Origin: CAZAYY01 sp964489525
GTDB lineage: Bacteria; Chloroflexota; Anaerolineae; Anaerolineales; JABWBV01
Direction of reading: 5' to 3'
DNA: 64,000 nucleotides
Assembly: GCA_964489525.1 (NCBI GenBank)
Contig: CAZAYY010000001.1
Location: forward strand, 211,285-275,284
The notes below the pieces were generated by a model that saw nothing but the letters and a program-made list of their open reading frames with translations, ran no database searches and was not told the DNA's origin. Shown here piece by piece: positions 39,901 through 45,900 of the stretch. Within the stretch, counting starts at the first letter, position 1; each line of letters begins with the position of its first letter. The translations under genes and the position numbers were made by a program.

Positions 39901-42417
39901 ACCCTGGCCAACCAGTCGGAACTGCTCTTCCGCCAGTCCCCGCTTTCCCCTGGCCAGGTGGTGACATATACCGTGCGCGTTGCCAACAACGGCAGCGACC
40001 CGGCCGAAGGGGTCTGGCTGGATGTTTCAGCCTTCTTTGCCCTTGAACTGGGCGCGCAAAACCTGGCTTTCCCCGCCGCGATTGGCCCGGGCGAAATGGG
40101 CGAACTGGTCTTCACGGCGACGGTAACCGCCAGCGCCGGAGGGACCGAAGGTTCCTGGGCCGCACTCAAAGCCCTGGTTTACCCGGGCAGTGGACCCGAC
40201 GCCGCTCCTGTGGAGTGGGTCTTTGCCAGCCACGCGGTAGACAACCAGCCTCCGCTCCACTTTGGCTTCGAGCGTGGAACCGGGGCGCCTCTTGTAGGCG
40301 CGGATGGAGTCCTGTCGCTGCAGGGCTATGCATTTGCCAGTTCAGGCATCTCCCAGGTGAATTTCGACGCGGGCAGCGCACTGCGCTTTGCGGGGCGGGA
40401 AGCGCCCTGCATTCCTGCCGACCCCCTGTCCGGGGACTGGCGCTGCGACCTGGACCTGGGCGGCCCGCTCACCCATGGGTCGTCCATCCCGGTTTCCGTC
40501 CAGGTGACCGATGGCCAGGGTGTAACCAGCGCCTGGAGCGCCCCGCTGCCCTTTGTGGTGGACGCCGAGCCACCGCAGCTTGCCCTGACCGGCACGCTGA
40601 CCAACGGGCTGGTGCTCAATACTTCTTCTTTTGTCCTCCAGGGCGTGGTGACGGATTCCCATGCCATCGGCCCGGTGACTGTTTGCGTGGATGGCCGGTG
40701 TTTGCCTGCAGAGGTGGTTCCGACCACAGACACTGAGGTTGAATGGGCTTACACAGGCAGTTCGGTAACGGCCCCTGCAGCCTTCTGCAGTGCCCAAACC
40801 TACCTGGTAAGTGCCCTGCCCACCGGGGCTTCCCTTGGCTGGGTGGAACTCGGCCTGGCGCTTGAGCACCCCAACCGCAACGACCTGACCATTCGCCTCG
40901 TCTCGCCCCAGGGCACTGCAGTGGTCTTAAGCCGCCCGGATGTTTTCCTGGAATCCTCCGGCGCAGTGTTAGCCAATCTGAATGTCACCTTCCGCGACAA
41001 TGCCCCGGACCTTTTCTCCACGGCCCGTCTCGACGACAGCCTGGAAGGTGTTGAGGGAACTTCGTTTGCGCTCAATCGCCAGGCCCGGCCTGCAGAAGCC
41101 CTGAGTGCTTTTTTGGGGGTTGGCGGTACCGAGGACCCGGCGGGTGAGTGGCTTCTGGAAGTGTGCGACAGTGGCAGCGAAGTTCAACCCGAAATTGGGG
41201 CTTCTGAGCTTAAGCTGGTGGCCTGGAACAGCCCCGAGAACGCCGGTTCCTGGAGCTTCGCCCCCGGAGCGGTTTTGGTTCTTGATGCGCTTCGATCTGC
41301 CGGCCAGGCGCTGGCTGCGAGCCGGGTGGATGGCGCTGCCCTGGCAGTTGAAGTCTATGCCAGCGATGCGGTGGGCAATACCACACCCCAGCCGCTGACA
41401 CTGACCCTCTATCTTGATGACGAGGCCCCGGTTCTCACGGTTACCCAACAGATCACCCAGGCCAGCTTTGCCCCCTCCCTGGCGGTGCTCACCGGCCAGG
41501 CCACTGATGGCGGTCCGGGCGGGGTGGTTTCTCTGTCGGCGCTGATTCAAACCCCTGAAGGCGAACTTAAATCCAGCGCACTGTCTCTCGATGGGCTCAC
41601 CTGGACCCTGGACCTTGAACTCGACCAGGCAGGCGGACACCCTGCGGGTGTCTATACCCTTTGGGTGTTGGCCGCAGACGCAGCTGGCAACCAGACCCAG
41701 GTTGGCCCCTACACGGTCGACGTTGTTCCGCTTTTTGCCAGCCAGTCCGAACAAGGCAGCCAACCCGGTGACACCCCGGCGCTCTTTTCCATCTATCTGC
41801 CGTTGGTGATGAACGACACCATGCCTGGTGCCAATCCGCAGGTGCCTTCGAATATCGGCCCAGACCTTGTGGCCATGGTGGAATTTGCTCCCAATCGCTT
41901 CACCCTGTCCAGCGATGAGCCGGTAACCATCACGGTTGTGGTACAAAACCAGGGCAACCAGCCCGCCAACGCTCCCTTCTGGGTGGACCTGTATATTGAA
42001 CCCACCATCCCGCCCACCACCACCAATACCACCTGGGACAGCCTGTGCAGCCTTTCGCCCTGCCAGGGCATCGCCTGGTACGTAGAAGAAATCCTGGAGC
42101 CTGGCGAATACCTTGTCCTGACTTCAGAGCCTGGGGCCTATTCCACAGAAAACTCGCTGTGGAGCGGTTCTTTTGCCGCCGGCACCACAAGCCTCTACGT
42201 CTATGCCGATAGCCGCAGTGCTGAGGGCGATGGGGCGATCGCGGAGGGCAATGAGTTCAACAACCTGGGCGCCATCCTGGGCCTGGAAGTGACAGGTACA
42301 CGCGCCTGGTTCCACCCGGCCGCCTACATCCAACTGCGCGCCCACCTGGGTGGCCCCGGCTGGTTCCTGGAGCCGTACCGTTCCTTTTCGACCCCCTGGG
42401 AGCAGTTCGGCCCGTAA
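21958..42417 (+). CDS. Giant exported/membrane protein 2: TSP3, internal TM cluster, LamG, delta-60, Fn3-like, P-domain and CARDB modules
   Basis: This is a 6819-residue protein. A signal peptide (about 15-40, ending GSAQ) is followed by an uncharacterised domain (about 45-320), a hydrophobic pair (about 335-388), an Ala/Glu/Gln helix, and DxDxDG thrombospondin-type-3-like repeats (about 470-615). A unique region of about 550 residues leads to a cluster of about five membrane segments (about 1192-1378). Further TSP3 repeats (1595-1745), about eight LamG domains (1755-4015), delta-60 repeats (4269-4700) and seven Fn3-like modules (4705-5350) follow. A P-domain-like module (about 6275-6420), IYLPLVMND (6612-6620) and a CARDB-like module complete it. 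AAAAGGATAT precedes ATG 21958. LamG suggests glycan or protein binding; no enzyme active site was recognised. The TAA stop lies inside a dispersed repeat element. Confidence 0.9.
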   Translation: MPNSLFSPRSIRKPAVWAPALWVFAWLLVAAAAPLRGSAQVPTPPQAADAVHAAWQKASSLDGHRFVTDILQRTYPAPRITNVGRSSRTDALHLQGEMDRGRETFQMGMWNDAGNVLNGAGSLELKIEDGQAFGRQVGGEWQAVEDISGVFAPGSDLLGYLAGAKNIRSLDDLSAPLDFDWRPGMDLEEPLQAEPSLPSLQVARYAFDFDGPRFAEFIRARLEEDLRATGKLPPGVSLDSSNQYQQMTGSGEIWLYAAGPHAGLPLRLLVQLDYPEQRSGEKITLEIRTTFTGYLDAQAESPQTGFLGLVGWGSLAAGPVEMLKAGLAAVLEKAPAALAWVGLFWLMGWMLVHSRSRVLYASLAGVLILSLVAGPLLQTFQVAGFYTAQAAQSREWEAQQAEKAAQEERTAAQAAVLDPHEDPFARAARQAKAAEVLRIADFVPGSPAGDVLASAAGAAATTTSSAVQLDITLDADQDGVLDAEEIRACVVGPFYNGGTAQDCDNDGLTDFQEYKLGTDAFNADTDRDLLLDGIEVTGFEYPLNSGIRWYTDPLAFDTNKDGVADGAECKRRIQTPSTYCEDQDNDGVPDAFDSDNDGDSVPDKVDLSPSSSIGSPSNPFYGPEPLQPDAAGRPFSFTINDLKPNKPVFVDFQLRPTNPDHLWFTTSALDWPSGDTEGQVQRRAGNDSTLSDTGPTANGDMTLIPMLEISVPYQAGHYANLPVKPNAPARTPSNLDSWLDQSKLQPYGITVRAQNDRGDLVIYIPLNVVANGEGGEKVAFAGRMLYWPAAGSTPANWQSAHHARLVWAVYMLTDVCNPPDGTQDPQAYCENPANWVVDQPNIVHSYTDSFYLSGFAVREDLGMQMAVVLENPANDPNTSLDDMLWKAASAIDQTFIAGRCATCTGASAARDVPIAEVVRRLNNNAALSDIERWGIPANRTRAILLPSMQTQDELMTLAMGQTETILNTHFKPGSTPLAPAPTLLFVREEKYRSLNLDVMRDASPNMTFTGSSLTARLNPADVKDTVLAAMQWAPYRYNPNLKNGVGGWEGYPVDQYLDFLKINAGPELRGDADLYIPTHPDRELALEGSLMFATLHYIALYVGVSNLVQFGQDVQRLASITDEAVYNGNSLSTGVRLAVKVYIQNLVDEGVQQATMFQKLVTGMKTIKAADYNPQSGYKAFFKWATSSTTGLVLTVLAVIIVVGVLLTLVILDRLGGNFINYKVMIASVTLALSVVSMVSLGYQIGIQTAKAGLTAFQSFWSKASTLYNATKTALTKAAIIGFIIGALVTWGFFLYGVISEGVEPGSVAFNQALAETIAQTIALAIMTAITLIPVVGQIITAILLLVDAIITLLCAVGAADGLVCKGINGLLAKGIMYALYGGQLLVDLSDEDRLNPVIEDQKLREPRSGAIVGAELSVSAVITNAIRLASPDNWMAYLYAWQFNRTNLHSATFDYKFQTTQTNIHGSLSRGDMRSSWRNGGSYFSPGKSYFVDAASTDGTTVELDTAGINRTPTLYLTEGYALPFQECWLIWTPFTGFLPICYLNTIDGSTHIDMGQYMKYDVFPATLDEFFTLAARNGGFALAWDDQFPRLKDADGDGLLNQADGGADPNDAAWDSDGDSLSDYMELQLGTNPLSVDSDGDYLPDALEIRFGTNPLRQDSDGDGLTDAEEVYHQDVLDQDFDGNTSEWLGGWFFVYQFDPNGNSLITRVFSDPLNPDTDGDGLSDALEKVYGFNPRAKSDPNVIGLESVLQETFAPSLLLRFEDDVDATTFTDLSGKSNPGVCTAAATNPTCPLRVEGRFGKSVAFDGVNDQVQTTLSLNQTSTGPGATLMAWVYPTSSQSDYQVIVGSDNGGWDWSIAYRGSTWVIFHGSEESAAAQPVALNTWQHVAATFTPGVGASFYLNGVLQFSTPAIGYAGPGLPDADAANVYVGSPRFAGRIDEVLVVERPLSQAQIAALANNAAYNLNDMQVKPQDTLSYQATVENKLDARYAQGLLETRSNDPGLLFTAPVDTFVLQPRQTKTLGGTITIAALASSGAYSVTQEAGALVSDWREQSGYTDLWLRMEDSGTLFLDASGNVPPIHATCSGAGCPTGGQVGRVGNAASFDGTDDYLRADALTNKVANRAFSFGAWVYPRQANGAILAFSTSTGGNTNVLWYTSEQRFAYWDPLTGFVSTSAAFAPNRWYHVMVTISQNGAGTLVVDGQSLRTFTTTYRPAANGRFSVGQRWVNSTTPGAFFNGLVDEVRVYPRVFSVAEIRRLISLPTLALNMSNRAALDQFGLSYIYYDSSGQGNNATCSGTCPGPGFLDFFSPVTSFSNDYLNLPGSDSTRLSGGAFTLSAWVMPLNSGEAARDSHAQGIIGQSSGQTGAYPTLQRVGRQIRFGFGTGSEYVFHTSANVLELDTWNHVAAVFDGQIYRLYVNGVQVVATSSGDGGVPFTNKTPTTGQAFMVGRTSSQATVFMDEIFVFEEADGNGDAEYMLKWDGAQIFRQGGVDNSGAKRFVNINIEKTFENSAEMKLWEDDVDPGDDLLVARTFSSNEPSKAWELLLYDEGAGLGRDGKGWFFLGDTHVQFANNYVSAWYTGPRWAIANNSIPFYGHLNDISLYQQALSPDDVLGLYQGGYETIQHRFDDAPGAGRPASNTNFKNWVDLTGQTSCATLETCPTAGVDGRSNQAILLDGVNDTLALRSVSELGLANNSFTISAWVKANTTTGGRAILGTTAADGLFVGIENGKAVFKYHGYTLTGSATLQPNTWYHLAFRLQVNRWFNVPMSSQRTIFVNGVQDAQANSSLGAELFSGSGTVLVGQARGGSQFNGILDEVRVFSSPLTNQQITDMVSSAPAFLMRFEEARNATSFRDDAAGFIATCTGSACPQADVKGQVRQAVEFDGLDDLLVSNYSSTRTDNLSLSAWVRWSGPNGRSQVIVYNGNSGSNGYGLMLWHTGEIRIIVGGVAYITTGQVLSTAGWQHLAAVREAGVWKLYVNGVLTPVTGNPIPNLPSGVLRIGNASDGLAAFNGRIDEVNFHTKALSNLETRRLFEYQLGLVHTRQSHSVWVDADRPVSVLESDALYRPSSDTVLLFRASDASSEVLRVAMRTNSGSWRDLEPCIDTLNQAAWCPSFIPTAGEGRYIFDVKAYDSVGNEEIAHSYTTYVDATPPTLAATLVSGSILRPIPDPVQPGRWYLPLAGTVSDPQISGTSQPGSGVVAVVVTLLDAAGLPAGEGQQTAVLGAGGAWTVNYPFFQPDPSGAYTVLVEAVDAVGNPVSLSPAPEISLDTTAPQSLLETVAGAVQPGLLWYLFNESEGAASFADLSADNNPAICVPGGECPAAGQAGVWGGAVSFDGTGPLLQTASAISLAGPSFTLAAWAAPETVPSAGAATIAVHGTGGLYLGQRAGDGALVCGWGSSELAAVGQALSVGGAGWQHWACSYDSMTGVRSLYLDGHLQASDIPTAYPAAAAVLTLGGDPAGVSPFTGLLDELRLYSVALSPQEIEFLASQTLGTGMTLLGTVEDPASPPAVSSGVAKVELSFTPLALDQAPAAPSGSVPGQAPALALYLPLDDTPNRDGALLVTDISGQGNFARCPLPDVGGLVPPTGPAACPTAGLQGRVGQALSFDGFSQYLRLASVPSNLGQAFSFGGWVRPEAGGAVMSFDSPASSVINAIFYAPNSQPDRFCYTDSASNLALACSPALFPAGRWYHVWVTIAANNSGVLYVDGVPQAAFTSAVRPAPTGALHLGQAAPAGLPNALLALRTFKGLLDEVRVYSAALTAAEVRALYLGAGGDLRPTLYLAFDEAALTHQSPLQDNSGWENHGQLFNPNANPAWMSHPGVVGAFALALDGEDDYGVVPHHASLNFAADEDFSVALWVKVDPSQPTGPAERPILEKWVGSGAFPFSIRYLASGPSAGRVQVARSDGTTQVFLTSSAAINNSSFHHILFVKSGSQLALYVDGVLSASGTDSLSGSPANTANLFVGRRPASLGVLAAGFRGVVDDVRIYLQSAPDPQSAPDPLQIAALVALAWQPATLQTYGSTQTAWSLSVPAGLEGLYQVEQRTTDLLGNQNVTGVSGDLALGSAPWRTAIDTLPPRLEYTAQAMAGGMRYTLTVTDFNLDPTAIEFPRCAFAQPEDAYTSAPWYLTLVGETSGASNRLYSRTISCDYPDGLALSLGLAQSAASACDLFGNCVQCSGPGDCTMQSRELVSATGEFNLEAVLTNRVEDPGQRTEMTGFLALLSAASPSSVFRLPSSPASPPSVFGLPSSSPPAYPSRGITPGSLDLNFGYSGTLTGTLPCVYCGESPDGQLRAPLVAAALQSDGKILAVPRSTYEYNGEGVTVARFTPNGFLDPTWKADEFSPKEGISTLDSGGQFYALAVDDTDRVIAVGNDRDDQLLIARYTPTGTVDLSFGVNGYTTTFAHYLCGQYDFIRDDFFSCSLYDLLIQPDGKYLAAGTAVYITDSIYSYHCVVARYNPNGTPDTDFGDNGLVIQSFSSPNNTENYCKALALQSDGKIIVGGQRSEGVNGLLIIVLARYTEEGVLDTTFGSSGFSYYAHVSGHSYLEDLAVNDLDEIYLAGTVNNGHNVELGVTDLFALRFSANGTWLDDFRLDVSGGDESAAGLALDGENLLLGGSTSGNFLLARLDASTLEYDPTFGSAGLVQTSFAISETVTAETMLLQPDRRPLLLGGGWMPAPEDDCCATTLDFYAMARYENNSLPVPPGLLAPSDGTLFATSTLTISWDASPSLDALYYELELDGTPINVGLVTVYTATGLADGAHTWRLRTFDSSDNFSLYTPLWSFTVDTTPPTTPTVTSPLTASFVSTAMVTFYWQANAEPDLAGYWLEVDGQATQVPISWATGWTLGPFAEGAHAWRLAAYDQAGNVGPWSAAQAFTIDITPPAAPVLLAPPAGALLNTGTPAFSWAASTSPDVVSYIFMRDGYWPPDHGTGVGAALGYTPTIALAEGDHFWWAIAVDQAGNHSAYTNEFTFTVDTIPPALPTLLAPANGAVLSDTQPTLSWSLSPSTDTAAYWLELDGQVMNLGLVDEYTPSLLAEGEYSWRLAVSDHASNLSTWTSFFTFEIDITPPPVPVLSAPANGAFTSDPTPELTWAASSTAAGYRLELDGIWLDVGLVTAYTPPVSLTDDVHTWRVAAYDAVGNTSAPSALRSFNVDTTHPEPPALLSPANGAYIPNLRPTLSISASSSADILGYVLVLDGVQIDLGAETVYLPPDPLAEGTHDAPILHSWQAAAYDKAYNFSSFTNSWQFIVDVTPPAAPSLLLPLPGEVISTTTPTLSWAASPSADVAGYRVELDGVVVDAGNSLSYLVNPVDVPSTAADGLFSWRVAAYDLAGNLGAYTQLYTYVVDTTPNPVPTFTSPVSGTLLTGSDLLVLEGDLFAYMLLDTLTLTLASTHLRVDSEEIYVELLPNNLRRASFSVAWSPVGLPDGVYTLTASLRDALGQVEQTSLALTIAVPPPVLSLDAKIPPSGYFYNSEDEHNGMLAVSGTVQDPDGVTQVFVGLDNASVPARVESTLSDDRWFALVPLPEMDPEGEFRTLWIQAQNRMGRTTTLTQTVWIDLLQASEPGLQTYVNDLLVSETTTFTNLNTVRLEWTESSSSAAYRAGALVTANTLSGASTLTAQGPAAYWLANYIVPPANGHLFFPVEASRVTPLLFRSDPAGNSTLETGPTLYFDTPLTPDFIHLDSQGPVYRGWMGGESGSNVCALVGTSRTVARQAQGGAALDSEQRFYATWDASALRLAWTGAQWSTDGDLFIYLDTLPDAGADRLYNPYPTPAPTIRFPGTSLVPAMRADFLVWVQDSSTAQLLAWNGSAWTVVEERTLFELAADRYRFDPAGAGITDLYLPFSLLGISQPAFNPVSLLAVASEEGRLATWAAIPAANPTTSGRVGVETASSATVQLTNRLRWSSLGSGVCPSSALLPGRTDPAADVDLQVEITADPGGVILNYVSGGLGGLAEDESFYEEVLFGPAMLDPGELLTLANQSELLFRQSPLSPGQVVTYTVRVANNGSDPAEGVWLDVSAFFALELGAQNLAFPAAIGPGEMGELVFTATVTASAGGTEGSWAALKALVYPGSGPDAAPVEWVFASHAVDNQPPLHFGFERGTGAPLVGADGVLSLQGYAFASSGISQVNFDAGSALRFAGREAPCIPADPLSGDWRCDLDLGGPLTHGSSIPVSVQVTDGQGVTSAWSAPLPFVVDAEPPQLALTGTLTNGLVLNTSSFVLQGVVTDSHAIGPVTVCVDGRCLPAEVVPTTDTEVEWAYTGSSVTAPAAFCSAQTYLVSALPTGASLGWVELGLALEHPNRNDLTIRLVSPQGTAVVLSRPDVFLESSGAVLANLNVTFRDNAPDLFSTARLDDSLEGVEGTSFALNRQARPAEALSAFLGVGGTEDPAGEWLLEVCDSGSEVQPEIGASELKLVAWNSPENAGSWSFAPGAVLVLDALRSAGQALAASRVDGAALAVEVYASDAVGNTTPQPLTLTLYLDDEAPVLTVTQQITQASFAPSLAVLTGQATDGGPGGVVSLSALIQTPEGELKSSALSLDGLTWTLDLELDQAGGHPAGVYTLWVLAADAAGNQTQVGPYTVDVVPLFASQSEQGSQPGDTPALFSIYLPLVMNDTMPGANPQVPSNIGPDLVAMVEFAPNRFTLSSDEPVTITVVVQNQGNQPANAPFWVDLYIEPTIPPTTTNTTWDSLCSLSPCQGIAWYVEEILEPGEYLVLTSEPGAYSTENSLWSGSFAAGTTSLYVYADSRSAEGDGAIAEGNEFNNLGAILGLEVTGTRAWFHPAAYIQLRAHLGGPGWFLEPYRSFSTPWEQFGP
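25530..26095 (+). other. Internal multi-pass membrane region of protein 2
   Basis: The translation contains long hydrophobic stretches beginning VLTVLAVIIVVGVLLTLVIL, then MIASVTLALSVVSMVSL, then AAIIGFIIGALVTWGFFLY, then TIALAIMTAITLIPVVGQII with an adjoining ILLLVDAIITLLCAV. About five passes would anchor the chain, leaving some 5400 C-terminal residues presumably outside. Confidence 0.75.
27220..34000 (+). repeat. LamG (concanavalin-like) domain array of protein 2
   Basis: About eight units of 200 residues start near 27235, 28135, 28760, 29830, 30480, 31830, 32605 and 33300. Each has LxxxFDE-like start, DxSGxxN, a VxFDGxxD strand, FTxSAWVxP and the WxHVAxxxxxGxxxLYVNGV ... GxIDEVRVY ending typical of LamG/Laminin_G_3. 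Most carry a Cys pair (C-x4-9-CP) between DxSG and FDG. Confidence 0.85.
34637..34742 (+). repeat. Low-complexity TCTTCCGTC/CCTCCCC tract inside the gene 2 coding sequence
   Basis: A strongly pyrimidine-biased tract of short repeats (CTTCGGTCTTCCGTCTTCCG and variants) codes for a Ser/Pro/Ala-rich linker (SPSSVFRLPSSPASPPSVFG...). It resembles the spacer repeats of this genome rather than the flanking coding sequence, and keeps the frame. It sits exactly between the last Ig-like segment and the delta-60 region, where a linker is tolerated. Confidence 0.75.
34760..36060 (+). repeat. Delta-60 repeat (beta-propeller-like) region of protein 2
   Basis: About seven units with LQSDGKIIVGG ... LARYTEEGVLDTTFGSSG pattern match the delta-60 repeat, which is thought to form a propeller-like fold. 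The later units are degenerate (for example LLQPDRRPLLLGGG). Confidence 0.8.
36070..38010 (+). repeat. Seven Fn3/Ig-like modules of protein 2
   Basis: Each unit of about 90 residues runs PPxxPxLLxPxNGA ... PTLSWxASxSxDxxGYxLELDG ... HxWRxAAYDxAGNxSxxxxxxxFxVDTT. The unit spacing is regular (about 270-280 bp). Confidence 0.8.
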
Positions 42418-42584
42418 TTAATGTAGTTGCGAATTGATTCGCACGGTAGGGGCACGAAATTTCGTGCCCCTACCGGAAAACTTTGACCCTCCGATGATGC
42501 CGTAGGGACAGGTCGCCGTGCGGCGGAGGGGGTTTGGGTATACCATCCCTAATTGCGGCAAAATGATTCCCGCAGTACCCGCAG
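42416..42584. repeat. Dispersed repeat element, copy A, with 32-bp palindrome
   Basis: About 169 bp closely matching copy B at 60833-61000. It starts within the TAA stop codon of giant gene 2, contains GCGAAT-TG-ATTCGC and then a perfect 32-bp palindrome at 42444-42475 (half-site CGGTAGGGGCACGAAA), then CGTAGGGACAGGTCGCC and AATTGCGGCAAAATGATTCC segments. It encodes no protein. It resembles a REP/MITE-like element that may double as a bidirectional transcription-end structure. Confidence 0.85.
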
Positions 42585-42790
42585 ACCTGTCCTTGCCATT
42601 GAGCGCAATTCACCTGGGGGCTGGGCGGGTCTGCGGGTGGGCTGTGCCGGAGGGAACCAGGGCGATTTTGTACCTGTTTCTGCTGCGCTGCGACCCGCCC
42701 CTACTGGAGATCGTTACCCCCGCCTGCCATTCCAAACGGCGCAGCCGGAGGAATCTTTCCCGGCTCCTGGCTCCCGGCTCTTAACCATCT
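42585..42790. repeat. Degenerate spacer repeats after copy A
   Basis: Contains GCGACCCGCCCCTACTGG, CGCAGCCGGAGGAATCTTTC and CCCGGCTCCTGGCTCCCGG segments related to those at 4432-4700 and 61040-61095. No gene seen. Confidence 0.55.
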
Positions 42791-42811
42791 CCATGACCAA
42801 TGGCCTATTCC

Positions 42812-42848
42812 TTGTTAATTGGAAAAATGAACCTAATAGTGGTAGGAT
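42812..42848 (+). promoter_or_regulatory. Promoter candidate of giant gene 3
   Basis: Two overlapping weak candidates: TTGTTA (42812-42817) with TAATAG (42834-42839) at 16 nt, and TTGGAA (42819-42824) with TAGGAT (42843-42848) at 18 nt. The area is the only AT-rich part of this spacer. Confidence 0.3.
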
Positions 42849-42967
42849 ATAAACAATTAATCCAATGCAATCTAACAACTCAGCCTGGCAAAAAGCCACA
42901 AATGCCTGGCATTTTCTGTACAATCTGGTGAAGCGCTTTATAACCAGGTTGATTTGGAGGTGTATTT

Positions 42968-45900
42968 ATGCAACCGGTCAAAAGCAAGAGAAACACAGTC
43001 AGCCCCTTCTCTTCTCAGTCAGTGCGTAATGCGTACTCGCACATTAATGCGTACTCGCATTACAAGGGCCTCTTCAGGGGCGTTGGGCTGCTGTGGATTA
43101 TCGGCCTGGCCCTCGGCCTGGCGTTGACCATAGACCCTTTGATTTTGCAGCAAAACGCCCTGGCGGCTTCCCAACCTGGCCAGCCATGGTTGTCCAGTGA
43201 AGCCCCACAAGATTCTGCCCTTCAACCCATGGCTGCACAGGAAACTTCGTTTGCGCAATGGGCTTTGTTTAATGAAACGCTGCCGCCTGCGCTGGCCGTT
43301 TCCAGGGTTCAGTCTGATTATCAACTGACCAACGGCAGCACCATCGTAGTGACCTACACTGTTACCAACCAGCAGTTTCCCGCAGATCCCCCTGAAATTC
43401 CAGCGGGCCTGTCTTCGGAAGATGTGCTGGCCCTGTTAGCAGACTACAACCTGGTCAACGACCCGAACACCATTCACAATGTGCTGCTGCGCCTTCAAAC
43501 CGACCTTCCTTATACATTTCTTCCTGATGAAACTGGCGGCCAGCCTGCTGCCCAACCCTCTGTCTCCCCGGTAGGGGTTTTGGCCTGGGACCTGGGTGCG
43601 CTGCCGCCCCAGGCCAGCCAAACGGTTGTTGTGGCCTTTGATGCCTCCAGCCTGGCGGGGATCAACGATTTCACCCCCCTGGATGACGGCGCCGCAGCCT
43701 GGGGGTCGCTGGGTGGGCGAATGGTGACTGCTCAGGCCTATCCGGCCCAGCTTGCCCCGCCCAGCGTGGGCGACTGGCTGCAGTGGACTGTGGACGCTGA
43801 CCGCTATGACCCCGAAATGCTCAACCAGGCGGCGCTGCTTGGACAGGACCCGCTGCGTATCTTTGCGTATGTGCAAAGTTTAGGCTACGAAGTTTATACC
43901 GGTTCACTGCGCGGCACGCGCGGCACCCTCTGGAGCCAGGCCGGCAATTCCACCGACCTTTCCAGCTTGCTCGTGGCCATGCTGCGTGCCAGCGGCATCC
44001 CGGCTCGCTACCGCCACGGCGAATTATCTCCAACCCAGGCTGCCCAACTGGTGGACAGCATGTTCCCCCAGCCCACCCGCTTTACCGGCTATGTTCCCGC
44101 TGGCCAGGCGCTCAGCAGCCCTCAAACCGACCCCTCTTTGCTGGCTGAGGCCAGCGACCATTGGTGGGTGGAAGCCTATTTGCCCGGCCAGGGTTGGACC
44201 AACCTCGATCCATCCTTCTCCAACGCTGCGGTTGGCCAGCAGTTTGCCACCCCACTGCCTGCCAGTGACCGGTTGGCCGAACTGCCTGATGCCATCAGGC
44301 ATAAAATTACCATTGCCCTGGAAGTGGAAGACTACCATCCCCTCAATGCCGGCTTTGGGGGCCTCAGGCGTACCCTCCCTCTCAGTCAGACTTTTAATAC
44401 CGTGGAACTCACGGGAAAGCCGGTAGCCCTTGCCCACCTGGTGGAAAGTAAACCCACTCCGGGTTTGGTTTTCACAGCGATTTCTCACAAGTACACCCCC
44501 TACCTGCTGGTGGGTGAGCGCGAAATTATTGGCGAAACTTACCAGGAACTGTTTACCAACTTCCCCTTAGGCACCATCTTTCGCACGGGTGCCTGGCTCA
44601 AGTTCACGGTTCTCCCCCCGGGTGGACCAGCGGAGTATTTTGAACGCGAGCTGGTAGATAAGATTGGTGCTGAAGCCCGTTGGACGGGTGCCACATTGGG
44701 TATTAAACAGGAGGGCAGCGACGCTCTGTTTACCGATTCCGATATTTACACCACCTGGTTTTGGCCCAACCTGGTCCCGGCATACGCTCTCGAACAGGCC
44801 CAGGCCCGGACGCTCAATCTGGTGGATGAAATCAACGCCGATTTAACGATCTTACAAACCCTTTACCCTAAAACCAACCGCACTGCCGCTGAAGATGCCC
44901 AACTGCGCCAGGTGCGCGCTCGCTTCCAGTCCAACATGGCCTCCTACCTGGGGAATATTGGCATTGCCTTTGGTGAACTGGCCGACCGCAACCTGGTCGA
45001 GTCTGGCGAGGGGCTGTTTGTGAAGGCCTATTACGCCGCCCCGCGCATTGTCACCACCAGCGTCGAGCCGGACGACCAGGGTGCGCTCTTCAGCATGGAC
45101 TTACGCAAAACCGGCGCTCGCGCCATTCCCTATCCTGGCCAGGTTCTGACTGCTTCGGTAACCTTTAACATTGTCAAAGGGATTGTCGAGTCGGGCATGG
45201 AAGGGGTGGTGCTGGAAGCGAATACCGGCCAGCAGGCCGTTACCACTGCCTGGCTATTTTCCCAGGCCGCCGAGCAGGATATCCCCTCCTGGGTAGTTAC
45301 TTATGACAACCTGGATGCACTCAACACCCTGGGTATTTCCGAACAAGGCAAGGCTCGCATTATCCAGGCCCTGGTGCAAGGCAAATTTGTGGTTGTCCCT
45401 GGTCAGGCTGTAGCCGTGCAGGGGAGTGTGGAAACCTACACCGGTTGGTGGGAAGTAGACCCGCTAACTGGCGAAACCATTGGTGTGATGGATAATGGTT
45501 TGCATATGGCTGCGCTTGAATACATCGCGGATATTGGCGCAGTAGCTGGGCCTTTTGTGGATTTCATGCTCGGCTTCACGTCCTACGCGCTTGGTTTTGT
45601 GGCCTACCATGTGGATAAAGCGATTGGCAGTGGCACCTTTGACCTGCCCGGTTATCTCACCACAGTTGGCAATGCCTCGCGCGGCCTGGCCTGTCTGACG
45701 GGCTTGAGCGGGATTTATGCCGGTGTAAGCTGTGCCGGCGGGCTTGATCTGTTTGGTGATGGGCAAAAAGCTGCGGAACAATATTTCAGCCGGGTTGTAA
45801 CCGCCGACCCGCCGCTGCCCGAACAGTTTCAGGCCATGCCGCTGCGAGACCTCTCCCAGCCGGTGGTAGTGGGCGTGGTCAGTGCGCCAGCAGTTTACCC

